Assembly: GCA_020718065.1 (NCBI GenBank) | Contig: DYDE01000013.1 | Location: 1-51,773 of the forward strand | Length of the DNA: 51,773 nucleotides | Reading direction: 5' to 3' | From: Marinifilum sp. | GTDB taxonomy: Bacteria; Bacteroidota; Bacteroidia; Bacteroidales; CG2-30-32-10 | In this document: positions 29,119 through 37,976 of the stretch, in pieces | How the letters are laid out: every line of letters begins with the position of its first letter | Numbering within the stretch: position 1 is the first letter of the stretch | Position numbers and translations under genes: made by a program | The notes under the pieces: model-generated | Seen by the model: the letters and a program-made list of their open reading frames with translations, nothing else | What the model was told of the DNA's origin: nothing | Database searches by the model: none

Positions 29119-31529
29119 TATCCTTTTTTAAATTTAAAAAACTGTAAAATTCTATAAAAAATATTTTGTCTTTTTTCGTCATCAAAGTAACCATATCCAT
29201 AACCATTAGAATAACTTTTTGTTTTACCATAGGATAGATTATGAATATCCACTCCGTTAAGTATAATCGATAGGTTGTGAATATTATTATCATCTATTAG
29301 ATGATCAACATTAGAAATATAGCTCCTTTTTGAAAAATTTGATTTAAGAACATATATTGGGTAATCTGCTTTAATTAAATTCTTAATACCATCAGTTACC
29401 AAACCTACTGGAGGATTATCAATAATTATAAAGTCGTATTTAGATTTTAGTTGAATTATAAGGTCATCCATACGCTGATTCATAATTAATTCAGATGGAT
29501 TAGGGGGAATTGGACCCGCAGGAATAAAATCAAGATTTTTTAAATCAGTATGATTTAAACAGTCTGCCAGTGTTTTATGCCCAGCTAAAATTGAACTAAT
29601 TCCACACTCATTTTCTGAGCCAAATTCAGTATGTATTTTAGGTTTACGCATGTCTAAATCAAGAATGATAACTTTTTTATCAGAAAAAGCAAGAATTCCA
29701 GCTAAATTTATTGAAATAAAGGTTTTTCCTTCTCCTGATACTGTTGATGTTATTGCTATCACTTTTGGACCAGGTTCATTTGAAATGAATTGCAGATTCG
29801 TTCTTACAATTCTTAATGATTCTGCAAGTAATGATTTTGGTTTTTTATCAACAATCATTTGTGACTTTGGTATATCATTTTTATATTTTGGTAAAATACC
29901 TAGTATGGATGCATTGGATTGTTTGGTTATATCTTCAATAGATTTTATTTCATTATAAAAAAGATAAATCAGCAAAACTATTATTAAACTTAGTAAAAAT
30001 GCAGCAATTATTCCAGTAAAATAAATTTGTTTTTTTTTTGGTGAAACAGGATGGGTTGGAGGAGTAGATTTTTCTAAAATTATATTTTGCGAAACATAGC
30101 CTGCTTTCATTATTGAATATTCTGCTCTTTTTTCAATAAGTTGGTTATGAAACTGTTCAGTTATAGAATATATTCTTTGCAAACGGTTTAATTCTACAGT
30201 ATTGAAATCACCAGATTTAGAATTGATAAGGTTTTCGTAATTATGTATTTTTTCTTTAAGTTCTAATTTGCGGTGTTGAAGATTATTCTTTAGAGATTTT
30301 ATACTCTCTATAAGTAGCTTTTTTTGTATATTTATTTGATAATTAATTGAAGCAATTTGGCTGCTATTTTGGGTTACTTCATAAAGAAGTTGTTCGCGCT
30401 TTAATAGTAAATCTTGTAATGTATTTAACAAACCAGATATTGTACCTTGGAAATCACTTCCGGCAACTGATGCAATTAATTTATAAATATCAATATCTTC
30501 CGAAGCATTAATATTTGTCTCAACTTCATTTAGCATGTTCTCTTCCAGTTCAATCTTGGATAATTGAGTTTCAAGCTCACTTTGACGAGAAAACAAAGTT
30601 GGTACAATATCTAACTTGAAAGTATCTATTTTGTTTGTTTTTTTGAACTTTTCTAATTGATTCTCTGATTCTGCAAGTGTATCATAAATACGGTTTAACT
30701 GCTTATCAATAAATTCGATAATTTTATTAGTACTTTCAGCTTTTTTTTCCTTATCAAAATCTAAAAATTCTTCTGCTATTGCATTTACAATGTCTGAGGC
30801 TTTTTGTGCATTTTCATCTCTAAAAGTAATACTTACAGTTTTAGCAGCATCATTCATAATGCCTATATTGAGATGTTTCACACAATTAGAAACATTGGTT
30901 GCTGGATTATTAATAATAAAATAATAGTTATCTGAACCTAAAATGCTGCCTTTATTAATAACTGCTTCGAGATTGATAATTTGAAAACTTAAATCAACTT
31001 CATTTAATATAATTTTTTCATAAATGTTAAAACTTTTTTCAATTTTAGCATTATTATCAATATGATAGGAAATTTTTACTTGTTTGTTATCTGTAAAATT
31101 AACAAAAATAGGGACTCCATAAATTGATGAGTTTTTAATGGTGTAACTCACTTGATAGGGTGAATTTTTATAAAGCTCAAAGTTAAGAAGACGACCCTCC
31201 ACAAAATAAGTTACATCTAAAGGAAGTTTTGCAAAAACTCTTTGAAGAAAAACAGAAGAACGCATCAATTCTATTTGTTTTGCAAGATTATTGTCTTCTT
31301 CAAAACTAAGGTTTTCTGGTTGGAAAATTTTTCTTGCTTCATTGTCATTGTTTAATTGAATGATGGCATATGTTTCGAAAATGGCAGGTGTATAACGCAA
31401 ATATAGAAATGCTGATGAAATAGCTAAAGCAAAAAGAATTCCAAAAAGCAGAAGATTTTTTTTAGCAAGAAATAAAAATAACTTTATGTTAATTTCATCA
31501 TTGATATTAGAAAACTTTTTTTCCTGCAT
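29118..31529 (-). CDS. Wzc-type polysaccharide co-polymerase and tyrosine autokinase
   Basis: An 803-residue inner-membrane protein: a Wzz domain with membrane helices at about 31-49 and 505-527, a long periplasmic coiled coil (about 265-470) and a cytosolic BY-kinase domain. The kinase has Walker A TVSGEGKTFISINLAG, the A' motif IILDLDMRKPK and Walker B DFIIIDNPP. The C-terminal region is tyrosine-rich (YSNGYGYGYF), matching the autophosphorylated tail of BY-kinases. It controls export and chain length together with the Wza gene, which ends 1 bp upstream of its start. Confidence 0.94.
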   Translation of the reverse strand: MQEKKFSNINDEINIKLFLFLAKKNLLLFGILFALAISSAFLYLRYTPAIFETYAIIQLNNDNEARKIFQPENLSFEEDNNLAKQIELMRSSVFLQRVFAKLPLDVTYFVEGRLLNFELYKNSPYQVSYTIKNSSIYGVPIFVNFTDNKQVKISYHIDNNAKIEKSFNIYEKIILNEVDLSFQIINLEAVINKGSILGSDNYYFIINNPATNVSNCVKHLNIGIMNDAAKTVSITFRDENAQKASDIVNAIAEEFLDFDKEKKAESTNKIIEFIDKQLNRIYDTLAESENQLEKFKKTNKIDTFKLDIVPTLFSRQSELETQLSKIELEENMLNEVETNINASEDIDIYKLIASVAGSDFQGTISGLLNTLQDLLLKREQLLYEVTQNSSQIASINYQINIQKKLLIESIKSLKNNLQHRKLELKEKIHNYENLINSKSGDFNTVELNRLQRIYSITEQFHNQLIEKRAEYSIMKAGYVSQNIILEKSTPPTHPVSPKKKQIYFTGIIAAFLLSLIIVLLIYLFYNEIKSIEDITKQSNASILGILPKYKNDIPKSQMIVDKKPKSLLAESLRIVRTNLQFISNEPGPKVIAITSTVSGEGKTFISINLAGILAFSDKKVIILDLDMRKPKIHTEFGSENECGISSILAGHKTLADCLNHTDLKNLDFIPAGPIPPNPSELIMNQRMDDLIIQLKSKYDFIIIDNPPVGLVTDGIKNLIKADYPIYVLKSNFSKRSYISNVDHLIDDNNIHNLSIILNGVDIHNLSYGKTKSYSNGYGYGYFDDEKRQNIFYRILQFFKFKKG

Positions 31530-31530
31530 G

Positions 31531-32280
31531 TTATTTAAATAAGCTATAAATCAATAATGTTGTTGACAATAAAGTAAGATAAGGTGCAATGTTTTCGAGT
31601 ATTCGTTGAGCCACTTTGGGTCGTGGTTCAACATAAATTATATCATTTGCCTGTAATACCAAATTAGACGCTTTCATCCCATCAATGGTTGATAAGTCAA
31701 TTAAATAAATTTGGGGGTTATGAAGATCTCCTCTAATAAGTTTTATTTTGTGAGCTTTCCCATCACTTATTCCTCCTGTCAGCGCAAGTGCCTCAATAAG
31801 AGTTGTGTTGGTGTTTGATAGTGGAATTACAGTTGATGTTCCTCCTTCGCCACCAGGGAAAATAATTACACGATTGTTTGTAACTTTTAATTGGACAAAA
31901 GGTTTGTTATAAAACTTTGCATATTCAGTTTCAAGATTTTTTTCTGCTTCACGTAATGTTAAACCACTTAATTTTTTACGTCCCAAAATTGGAAGTTTAA
32001 CATTTCCATCAAATTCAACCTGATAGGTAATGATATTAATAAGGTTTTGGGTATTAGAATTGGCTTCTAATGGATTAATCAATTTTTCCCCATCATTAGT
32101 AAATAATTTAAATATTAATTCGTCATTTGGCACAATTTTATATTCAGGTTTTATTGTGTCCTCCTTAAATGATGAATAAGGATAGTTTTTAGTTCTCAGC
32201 ATCTGACTGGGATTTAAGAGCCTGCAAGATGTTAATAGAAAAAGCAAAATAAATATAAATAGAATAAAAAACCTTTTCAT
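31531..32280 (-). CDS. Wza-like polysaccharide export lipoprotein
   Basis: A 249-residue lipoprotein (lipobox LLTSC) with a polysaccharide-export domain (YKIVPNDELIFKLF, DGNVKLPILGRKKLSGLT) and an SLBB-like domain (VIPLSNTNTTLIEALALTGG). A C-terminal helix (about 228-246) probably crosses the outer membrane as in Wza. An upstream ATG at 32301 is in frame, but the ATG at 32280 gives a normal lipoprotein signal. It pairs with the Wzc kinase encoded 1 bp downstream. Confidence 0.92.
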   Translation of the reverse strand: MKRFFILFIFILLFLLTSCRLLNPSQMLRTKNYPYSSFKEDTIKPEYKIVPNDELIFKLFTNDGEKLINPLEANSNTQNLINIITYQVEFDGNVKLPILGRKKLSGLTLREAEKNLETEYAKFYNKPFVQLKVTNNRVIIFPGGEGGTSTVIPLSNTNTTLIEALALTGGISDGKAHKIKLIRGDLHNPQIYLIDLSTIDGMKASNLVLQANDIIYVEPRPKVAQRILENIAPYLTLLSTTLLIYSLFK

Positions 32281-32344
32281 TAAGCAATATTTATTGCTCA
32301 AAAGTAATAAAAAATTATTATTCTCTTATTTATTTATGAAAAAA

Positions 32345-33529
32345 TCAAGGAAGTAAACTATAATAGAGATGTTTCATATCGTCTATAAGACGTGAATAAT
32401 GATATTTGTTTTTAACAAAATTCCATCCTTCAACACTTAACTCTTTACGAAGTATATCGTTTTCAACCAACAATAAAAGATTATCTGCAAATGCATTAAA
32501 ATTATTTGACTCTGAGAGCAATGCTGTTTTATTTTTTATTACAACATCTTCAATACCTCCAACTACAGTTGTAATTATAGGTTTATTTGAAGCTTGTGCT
32601 TCAATTAAACTAACAGGAGTTCCTTCATTTAAAGAAGTAAGAGCGATAATGTCCATTCCTGCATTTACCCAATCTGCGTCTTTAATCCAAGATGTAAATG
32701 TTAGCGTTGCTTTTTGAGCTATATCTATATTTGTATTAAAATCAATATTTAACTCCGTTGCTTTGGTCTCAATTTTAACTTTATCTTCGCCATCACCAAC
32801 GATAAAAGCTCTTATTTTTTTTGTGGTATTTTTTTTAAGAATATTAATAGCTTCAAGAAACATTGTATGATTTTTTATAGGAACAATTCTTCCAATTATA
32901 CCTATTGCTATCTCGTCATCATCAATGTTATATTTTTTTCTAAAATCTTTTCTTTTTTCATCCATGTTTTCTCTAAAACGACTCAAATCAAATCCAAGGG
33001 GAATAACTTCAACTTTATCTTTATGACATATTTTATATTTAACTGTTAAATCGAACTTTTGTTTTTCTGAAATTGCAATTATTTTAGAACTTTTTTTTGC
33101 AAGATTCCTTTCAATTCTTTTATAAAATGATGCTTGAATATTATTGAAGTAAGCATCAAAAACATGACCATGAAAAGTGTGTACAATTACAGGAACCTTC
33201 TGATTAAGTGCAGCATACCTACCTAATGCACCTGCTTTTGAAGCATGTGTATGAACAATGTCAGGTTTAAATTTTTTTATTATTGATTTAATTTTATGAT
33301 AAGCAATATAATCATTTTTGGGATTTATTGATCGTTTCATTTCAGAAATAACTAAAGGATCTAAATCTAGATTGCGAACAATAAATTCCGAATTCTCTTC
33401 TGAAATTTCTTTTTCTCCACCTACTAATAGTGTTTCAAATTCCGGAGCAAGGTATTTAGAAAGATATGCCGCATTATATGTAGGTCCTCCTAAATTAAAT
33501 CTGTTTATTATTCGTAAAACTTTTGGCAT
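32345..33529 (-). CDS. Glycosyltransferase family 4
   Basis: A 394-residue GT-B transferase with an N-terminal acceptor domain (INRFNLGGPTYNAAYLS, VHTHASKAGALGRYA, HTFHGHVFDAYF) and a C-terminal donor domain (IGIIGRIVPIKNH, SLNEGTPVSLIEAQA, carrying the paired Glu of retaining GT4 enzymes). It transfers a nucleotide-activated sugar during exopolysaccharide assembly. First gene of the cluster, 64 bp ahead of wza. A TAAATTTG -7-like box lies 25 bp upstream. Confidence 0.92.
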   Translation of the reverse strand: MPKVLRIINRFNLGGPTYNAAYLSKYLAPEFETLLVGGEKEISEENSEFIVRNLDLDPLVISEMKRSINPKNDYIAYHKIKSIIKKFKPDIVHTHASKAGALGRYAALNQKVPVIVHTFHGHVFDAYFNNIQASFYKRIERNLAKKSSKIIAISEKQKFDLTVKYKICHKDKVEVIPLGFDLSRFRENMDEKRKDFRKKYNIDDDEIAIGIIGRIVPIKNHTMFLEAINILKKNTTKKIRAFIVGDGEDKVKIETKATELNIDFNTNIDIAQKATLTFTSWIKDADWVNAGMDIIALTSLNEGTPVSLIEAQASNKPIITTVVGGIEDVVIKNKTALLSESNNFNAFADNLLLLVENDILRKELSVEGWNFVKNKYHYSRLIDDMKHLYYSLLP

Positions 33530-33553
33530 AACTTTGATATTATTTTGGATTAT

Positions 33554-33561
33554 GCAAATTT
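33554..33561 (-). promoter_or_regulatory. Candidate -7 box for the exopolysaccharide cluster
   Basis: TAAATTTG on the minus strand, 25 bp before the GT4 start. The argF terminator occupies the place where a -33 element would lie, and no TTG with good spacing is seen. Confidence 0.4.
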
Positions 33562-33577
33562 ATGTAGAAAATAACAA

Positions 33578-33606
33578 GAAAAGAGAGGTTGATTAACCCT
33601 CTCTTT
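33578..33606 (-). terminator. Rho-independent terminator after argF
   Basis: AAAAGAGAGG at 33578-33587 pairs with CCTCTCTTTT at 33597-33606, with one extra C giving a small bulge and a further GTT/AAC pairing. The minus-strand copy ends in a T-rich tail. It lies 30 bp beyond the argF stop. Confidence 0.75.
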
Positions 33607-33635
33607 TAAAATAATTATCTTTTTGAATTAAATAA

Positions 33636-34637
33636 TTAGCAACCCAATGTTGCTACCATAACTGCTTTAATAGTATGCATGCGGTTTTCAGCTTCATCAA
33701 AAACAATAGATGCTTCCGATTCAAAAACATCATCTGTTACTTCCATCCCATTTAATCCATATTTGTTAAAAATATCTAAACCAATTTTAGTTTCTTTATT
33801 ATGAAATGCAGGAAGACAATGTAAAAATTTTACCTTTGGATTTCCTGTTTTAACAACTAATTCTTTATTTACCTGATATGGTTTAAGCAATTTAATTCGT
33901 TCTTCCCAAACAGAATCAGCTTCTCCCATTGATACCCATACATCAGTATATAAAAAATCGACTCCTTTTACTGCTTCGTCAACATTCTCTGTAATTGTAA
34001 TTTTAGCACCTGTTTGTTTTGCTATTTCTTTGCATTTACTAACAAGTTCTTCGCTTGGTTGACATGCTTTTGGAGCTGCTGCACGGAAATCCATACCCAT
34101 TTTTGAGGCACCAACTAACAATGAGTTTCCCATATTGTTACGAGCATCACCTAAATAACAAAAAGAGATTTTATTAAGAGGTTTATCACTATGTTCTTTC
34201 ATTGTCATTAAATCAGCAAGAATTTGAGTAGGATGAAATTCAGTAGTTAACCCATTCCATACTGGAACTCCTGCATATTTTCCTAATTCTTCAACAATAT
34301 CCTGTCCATAACCACGATATTCGATACCATCGTACATTCTGCCAAGAACTCTAGCAGTGTCTTTCATTGATTCTTTTTTACCAATCTGAGAACCACTTGG
34401 ACCAAGATAAGTAATATGAGCACCTTGATCTAAAGCAGCAACCTCGAAAGCACAACGTGTACGAGTAGAATCCTTTTCGAATATGAGTGCAATGTTTTTA
34501 CCTTTTAACCTTTGTTGTTCGGTACCAGCATATTTGCTTTTTTTAAAATCAGCAGATAAGTCGAGCAGAAATTGAATTTCAGCTGGAGTAAAATCAAGAA
34601 GTTTTAAAAAATTTCTGTTTCTTAAATTGAATGCCAT
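33636..34637 (-). CDS. argF: Ornithine carbamoyltransferase
   Basis: A 333-residue enzyme with the carbamoyl-phosphate motif [24 protein letters not shown], and the ornithine-side [10 protein letters not shown] (the HCLP motif). This set identifies ornithine rather than aspartate carbamoyltransferase. It forms citrulline in arginine synthesis or arginine deiminase breakdown; length and motifs fit either. No other arg or arc genes are adjacent. A canonical promoter and a terminator frame it, so it is a single-gene unit. Confidence 0.96.
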   Translation of the reverse strand: MAFNLRNRNFLKLLDFTPAEIQFLLDLSADFKKSKYAGTEQQRLKGKNIALIFEKDSTRTRCAFEVAALDQGAHITYLGPSGSQIGKKESMKDTARVLGRMYDGIEYRGYGQDIVEELGKYAGVPVWNGLTTEFHPTQILADLMTMKEHSDKPLNKISFCYLGDARNNMGNSLLVGASKMGMDFRAAAPKACQPSEELVSKCKEIAKQTGAKITITENVDEAVKGVDFLYTDVWVSMGEADSVWEERIKLLKPYQVNKELVVKTGNPKVKFLHCLPAFHNKETKIGLDIFNKYGLNGMEVTDDVFESEASIVFDEAENRMHTIKAVMVATLGC

Positions 34638-34674
34638 TGTTTTAGTATTTATAATTTATTAATTATTTTTTTTG

Positions 34675-34705
34675 CAAAAATACATAATCCCTTTTTATAA
34701 TCAAA
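34675..34705 (-). promoter_or_regulatory. Canonical Bacteroidota promoter of argF
   Basis: On the minus strand: TTTG (34705-34702), exactly 19 bases, then TATTTTTG (34682-34675). This is the textbook phylum -33/-7 arrangement and predicts a leader of about 30 bases. Confidence 0.75.
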
Positions 34706-34779
34706 AATTTAAAATGAAAGCTTGATTGTAAGTTAATAACAAGAAAAAAGAGAAGACTTAATATTAAAAGTCTCTAATA

Positions 34780-35349
34780 TTAATCCTCACAACTACGGGC
34801 TATCCATATATTATCTTCTATTCCAAGATTTTTGGATATTTTGCGTGCTAATACAAATAAGTAATCAGACAAACGATTAAGATATTTTATTAATAATTCA
34901 TCAATTTCGTTGTTTTCACTCAAAAGTATGACCAATCTTTCTGCTCTGCGGCAAACACATCTGGCAATATGACAGTAAGATACAATTGTATGACCTCCTG
35001 GAAGAATAAATGCAGTTAGTTTAGGTAATGATTCATTCATTTTATCAATTTCGTTTTCAAGCAAAGTAATATCTGAAAGTTTAATGCATGGTAGTCTTTT
35101 TAAAACTTCTTTTTTTTCAGATGCAAGCATTGATTCAATACTAAAAAGACGATCCTGTATCTCTTTTAATTTTTTTTTATATTGGTGTTCAATTTCTTGA
35201 TCACTTATTAAACCAATATAAGAGTTTAATTCATCTACGGTACCATAAGCTTCTATTCGTTCATGGAATTTTTTAACTCTTGTCCCCCCCAATAAGGAAG
35301 TCATACCCTTGTCACCTGTTTTTGTATAAATCTTTTTTTCTTCTTTCAT
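34780..35349 (-). CDS. Cob(I)yrinic acid a,c-diamide adenosyltransferase, PduO type
   Basis: A 189-residue helical protein with the PduO signatures KIYTKTGDKGMTSLLGGTRV, YGTVDELNSYIGLI and CRRAERLVI, which bind ATP and the corrinoid. It makes adenosylcobalamin. No cobalamin-dependent enzyme or other corrin gene lies near it. It is not clearly in an operon: 142 bp separate it from argF and 141 bp from the TerB-like gene. Confidence 0.94.
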   Translation of the reverse strand: MKEEKKIYTKTGDKGMTSLLGGTRVKKFHERIEAYGTVDELNSYIGLISDQEIEHQYKKKLKEIQDRLFSIESMLASEKKEVLKRLPCIKLSDITLLENEIDKMNESLPKLTAFILPGGHTIVSYCHIARCVCRRAERLVILLSENNEIDELLIKYLNRLSDYLFVLARKISKNLGIEDNIWIARSCED

Positions 35350-35490
35350 TAAATAAATATGTTTTGTTATTAAAATATAGCTATTTTAATTGAACTTTAC
35401 AATTTAATATATAGGTTTAGTTAAAGTATTAAATCCAGATTGCTTTTCTAGTTAGTAATCTTTAGCAATAAATTTTCAATATATATGGTA

Positions 35491-35862
35491 TTATGATCTT
35501 GATAAGCGTTGTGAAAGATCAATTATATGGTCGAGGTAGTTTTTATCAAGTTCTAATTTTTCTGCTAAAAGTAAACATAAGTTGTACTCTCTTTCGTGAA
35601 TTTCTCCATCAACCATGGTCATATAAACAGCATCCCCAAGCTGTTCTTCACGATCAATTTTATTCATAGGGATAAGGAATTCCAGTTCACCTGCATTTTT
35701 TAAAACGCTGTCAACTTCCTCAGTTGGAAATCCAATTTCTATTGCTCTCTCGTATAAAAATTCTTTTTCTTCATCATCTAACATTCCATCAGAAAGTGCT
35801 ACGGCAATTAAATTATGGAAATGTTCTACTTTTATTTTACGTTCATTGCTTGCGTCTGTCAT
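35491..35862 (-). CDS. TerB-like helical protein
   Basis: A 123-residue soluble all-helical protein with a repeated acidic pattern LSDGMLDDEEKEFLYERA and MTMVDGEIHEREYNLCLLLA. This is the paired EF-hand-like DG(x)(L/I)xxxE motif of the TerB/DjlA domain family, which binds metal at these acids. The role in Bacteroidota is not defined. A TerC-family gene lies 1 kb upstream on the same strand, with cspA and a cyclophilin between them, so a shared function is only suggestive. Confidence 0.75.
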   Translation of the reverse strand: MTDASNERKIKVEHFHNLIAVALSDGMLDDEEKEFLYERAIEIGFPTEEVDSVLKNAGELEFLIPMNKIDREEQLGDAVYMTMVDGEIHEREYNLCLLLAEKLELDKNYLDHIIDLSQRLSRS

Positions 35863-35937
35863 TTTAAAAACTTTTTAAGGTTTAATCTTAAAACAAATCT
35901 ACATAAACTTTTTATAAATTCCAAATCTTTAGATTAA

Positions 35938-35965
35938 CAAAAAAACCTCACTTAACAAAGTGAGG
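35938..35965 (-). terminator. Rho-independent terminator after cold-shock gene
   Basis: A perfect 8-bp stem (CCTCACTT at 35946-35953 with AAGTGAGG at 35958-35965), a 4-base loop and, on the minus strand, a tail of seven T. It lies 32 bp past the cold-shock gene stop. Confidence 0.88.
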
Positions 35966-35997
35966 CTTTTAGATTAAAAAACTTTAATGACAATAAA

Positions 35998-36189
35998 CTA
36001 TGCTAGTTTAACATTTACTGCATTTAATCCTTTTTTCCCTTCCTGAAGTTCGAATGTTACTTTGTCGTCTTCTCTAACTTTGTCAACAAGCCCAGAAGCA
36101 TGTACAAAATATTCTTTTTCAGTTTCGGAGTCTTTAATAAATCCAAAACCTTTGGATTCGTTAAAAAATTTTACTTTTCCTTCTTTCAT
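35998..36189 (-). CDS. Cold-shock domain protein
   Basis: A 63-residue single CSD with RNP1 (SKGFGFI) and RNP2 (YFVHAS), which bind single-stranded RNA or DNA. Family members melt RNA structure at low temperature or during growth transitions. It forms its own unit between a -7-like box and a strong terminator. Confidence 0.96.
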   Translation of the reverse strand: MKEGKVKFFNESKGFGFIKDSETEKEYFVHASGLVDKVREDDKVTFELQEGKKGLNAVNVKLA

Positions 36190-36221
36190 GTAATGTAATG
36201 ATATTAATTTTAAAAACTTTG

Positions 36222-36229
36222 CAAATATA
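36222..36229 (-). promoter_or_regulatory. Candidate -7 box for cold-shock gene
   Basis: TATATTTG on the minus strand, 33 bp before the ATG. A TTG element at the right spacing is not seen. The leader would be short, unlike the long structured leader of E. coli cspA. Confidence 0.45.
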
Positions 36230-36293
36230 TAAAAAATAAATAGATTTATTCCTTTTTTTTTTCGTTAAATTATTCTAAAAGTGATGAATACTT

Positions 36294-36323
36294 TTGTAAT
36301 CTTCTGTTTCCATAGGATTACAA
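36294..36323. repeat. Inverted repeat between cold-shock gene and cyclophilin gene
   Basis: TTGTAATC (36294-36301) and GATTACAA (36316-36323) form a perfect 8-bp inverted repeat with a 14-base spacer. It lies about 65 bp upstream of the cold-shock -7 box and 70 bp beyond the cyclophilin stop. It lacks a T-run on either strand, so it is a better candidate operator than terminator. Confidence 0.4.
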
Positions 36324-36392
36324 TTAAAATTATTTTTTAAAATCTAATATGAATTTAAAAGCAAATTATTTAATTTGTGATATTATTATAGA

Positions 36393-36830
36393 TTAGCTTT
36401 CTAAAATAATTATTTTTTCAATCTTATCACCTTGTTTGATATTGTCAATTATGTCCAATCCATCATAAACTTTGCCAAAACAAGTGTGTTGACGATCTAA
36501 GTGAGATGTGTTTTCTCTGCTATGACAAATAAAGAACTGCGAACCACCCGTATCTCTTCCTGCATGAGCCATAGATAAAACACCTCTGTCATGATATTGG
36601 TTATCACCATTCAATTCGCATTTTATAGTATATCCTGGCCCACCTGATCCTGTTCCTTTTGGACATCCACCTTGTATAACAAAATCAGGAATTACCCTAT
36701 GAAATGTTAAACCATTGTAATAGCCTTGTTTTGCTAATTTTACAAAGTTTGCCACTGTATTTGGAGCGTCTTTTTTGTAAAAATCAACTTTCATAACTCC
36801 TTTTACAGTATGAATTTCTGCTCTTTCCAT
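36393..36830 (-). CDS. Cyclophilin-type peptidyl-prolyl isomerase
   Basis: A 145-residue cytosolic cyclophilin with no signal peptide: [44 protein letters not shown] and [11 protein letters not shown]. The catalytic Arg is in FHRVIP. It speeds proline cis/trans isomerisation during folding. Length is at the short end for the family, with all core motifs kept. It lies 71 bp downstream of terC on the same strand. Confidence 0.96.
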   Translation of the reverse strand: MERAEIHTVKGVMKVDFYKKDAPNTVANFVKLAKQGYYNGLTFHRVIPDFVIQGGCPKGTGSGGPGYTIKCELNGDNQYHDRGVLSMAHAGRDTGGSQFFICHSRENTSHLDRQHTCFGKVYDGLDIIDNIKQGDKIEKIIILES

Positions 36831-36901
36831 TTAAATTATTTTTAATGATTATATAATTGAATTATTTGAGATTAATATGAGTATATGGTCTTTTCAATAA
36901 A

Positions 36902-37963
36902 TCATTCCGCATGATTAAATTCGTTTTTCTTCGGGAAAACAAGAGAAGCAATTATACTTATAGCAAGTATTCCTATGATTACATATAATGAATGAACGGT
37001 TGTAAATCCAATTTCTTTAAGCCATGTATGAAAAATCATTTTCACTCCTATAAATGTCAGCAATACTGCTAGTCCAACTTTTAGATAATGAAAAACATTC
37101 ATAACATTTATAAGTAAGAAAAACAAAGAACGTAAACCTATTATAGCAAAAATATTTGAAAAGAAAACAATATAAGGGTCTTTAGTAATTGAAAAGATAG
37201 CAGGGACAGAATCAACTGCAAAGATTAGATCGGTAAATTCAATTACAAGTAATACAATGAATAAAGGAGTGAGTAATCTTTTGCCTTTTCTTCTAATAAA
37301 AAAATTTTTGCCTACATAGCGAGGAAATACGGCAAAATGTTTAGCCGCAAATTTAACAATAGGATGTTTTCCTGTTTCAAACTTTTCATCTTTATTTCGA
37401 CTCAAAAACATTTTAATTCCAGTAAAAATCAGAAACCCTCCAAAAACGTACAAAATCCATGAAAAATTTTGTATTAATGCAGATGCAGTGAAGATAAACA
37501 GAAAACGCATAATGATTGCGCCTAAAATTCCCCAAAAAAGCACATCATGATAATATTTTTGTGATACACTAAATGCCATAAAAATCATGATCATTACAAA
37601 AATATTATCAACTGAAAGAGAATACTCAATCAGATAACCTGTAATATATTCTAATGCGAGATTTTTATTATATAGCTCAATACTTTCTTCTAGATCATTT
37701 GGGTTTATTGTAATCAGGTGTTCGTATTTGTCAACTAAGGTTTGAATTCCTTCTATTGAATCTACTCCATGTATCATATTTCCTTTAAACATTAAAAAGA
37801 AATAGAAAGCAACACCAAAAGAAATCCATATAATAGTCCACATTAATGCTTCTTTAAATGGTAATACATGGCTTTTTTTATGAAACAGACCTAAATCCAT
37901 TAACAATAAAGAGAGGATAAATATAATAAATCCTGAAAAGAACAGTAATTCGTTTAAACTCAT
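36902..37963 (-). CDS. TerC-family membrane protein
   Basis: A 353-residue membrane protein with about nine helices and the TerC acidic motifs EYSLSVDNIFVM and VEFTDLIFAVDSVPAIFSIT, which hold conserved membrane aspartates. TerC proteins have been linked to tellurite resistance, manganese export and membrane protein metallation. No ter operon is present here apart from the TerB-like gene 1 kb away. It follows the serpin gene by 13 bp. Confidence 0.93.
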   Translation of the reverse strand: MSLNELLFFSGFIIFILSLLLMDLGLFHKKSHVLPFKEALMWTIIWISFGVAFYFFLMFKGNMIHGVDSIEGIQTLVDKYEHLITINPNDLEESIELYNKNLALEYITGYLIEYSLSVDNIFVMIMIFMAFSVSQKYYHDVLFWGILGAIIMRFLFIFTASALIQNFSWILYVFGGFLIFTGIKMFLSRNKDEKFETGKHPIVKFAAKHFAVFPRYVGKNFFIRRKGKRLLTPLFIVLLVIEFTDLIFAVDSVPAIFSITKDPYIVFFSNIFAIIGLRSLFFLLINVMNVFHYLKVGLAVLLTFIGVKMIFHTWLKEIGFTTVHSLYVIIGILAISIIASLVFPKKNEFNHAE

Positions 37964-37976
37964 ATGTTGTGTATAT

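Noticed and set aside
29118-31529. Tyrosine-rich Wzc tail as an unusual fusion
   Set aside because: A C-terminal Tyr cluster is a normal feature of BY-kinases.
35491-37963. TerB-like and TerC genes as a tellurite-resistance island
   Set aside because: They are separated by cspA and a cyclophilin gene, and no TerD/TerZ-type genes are present.
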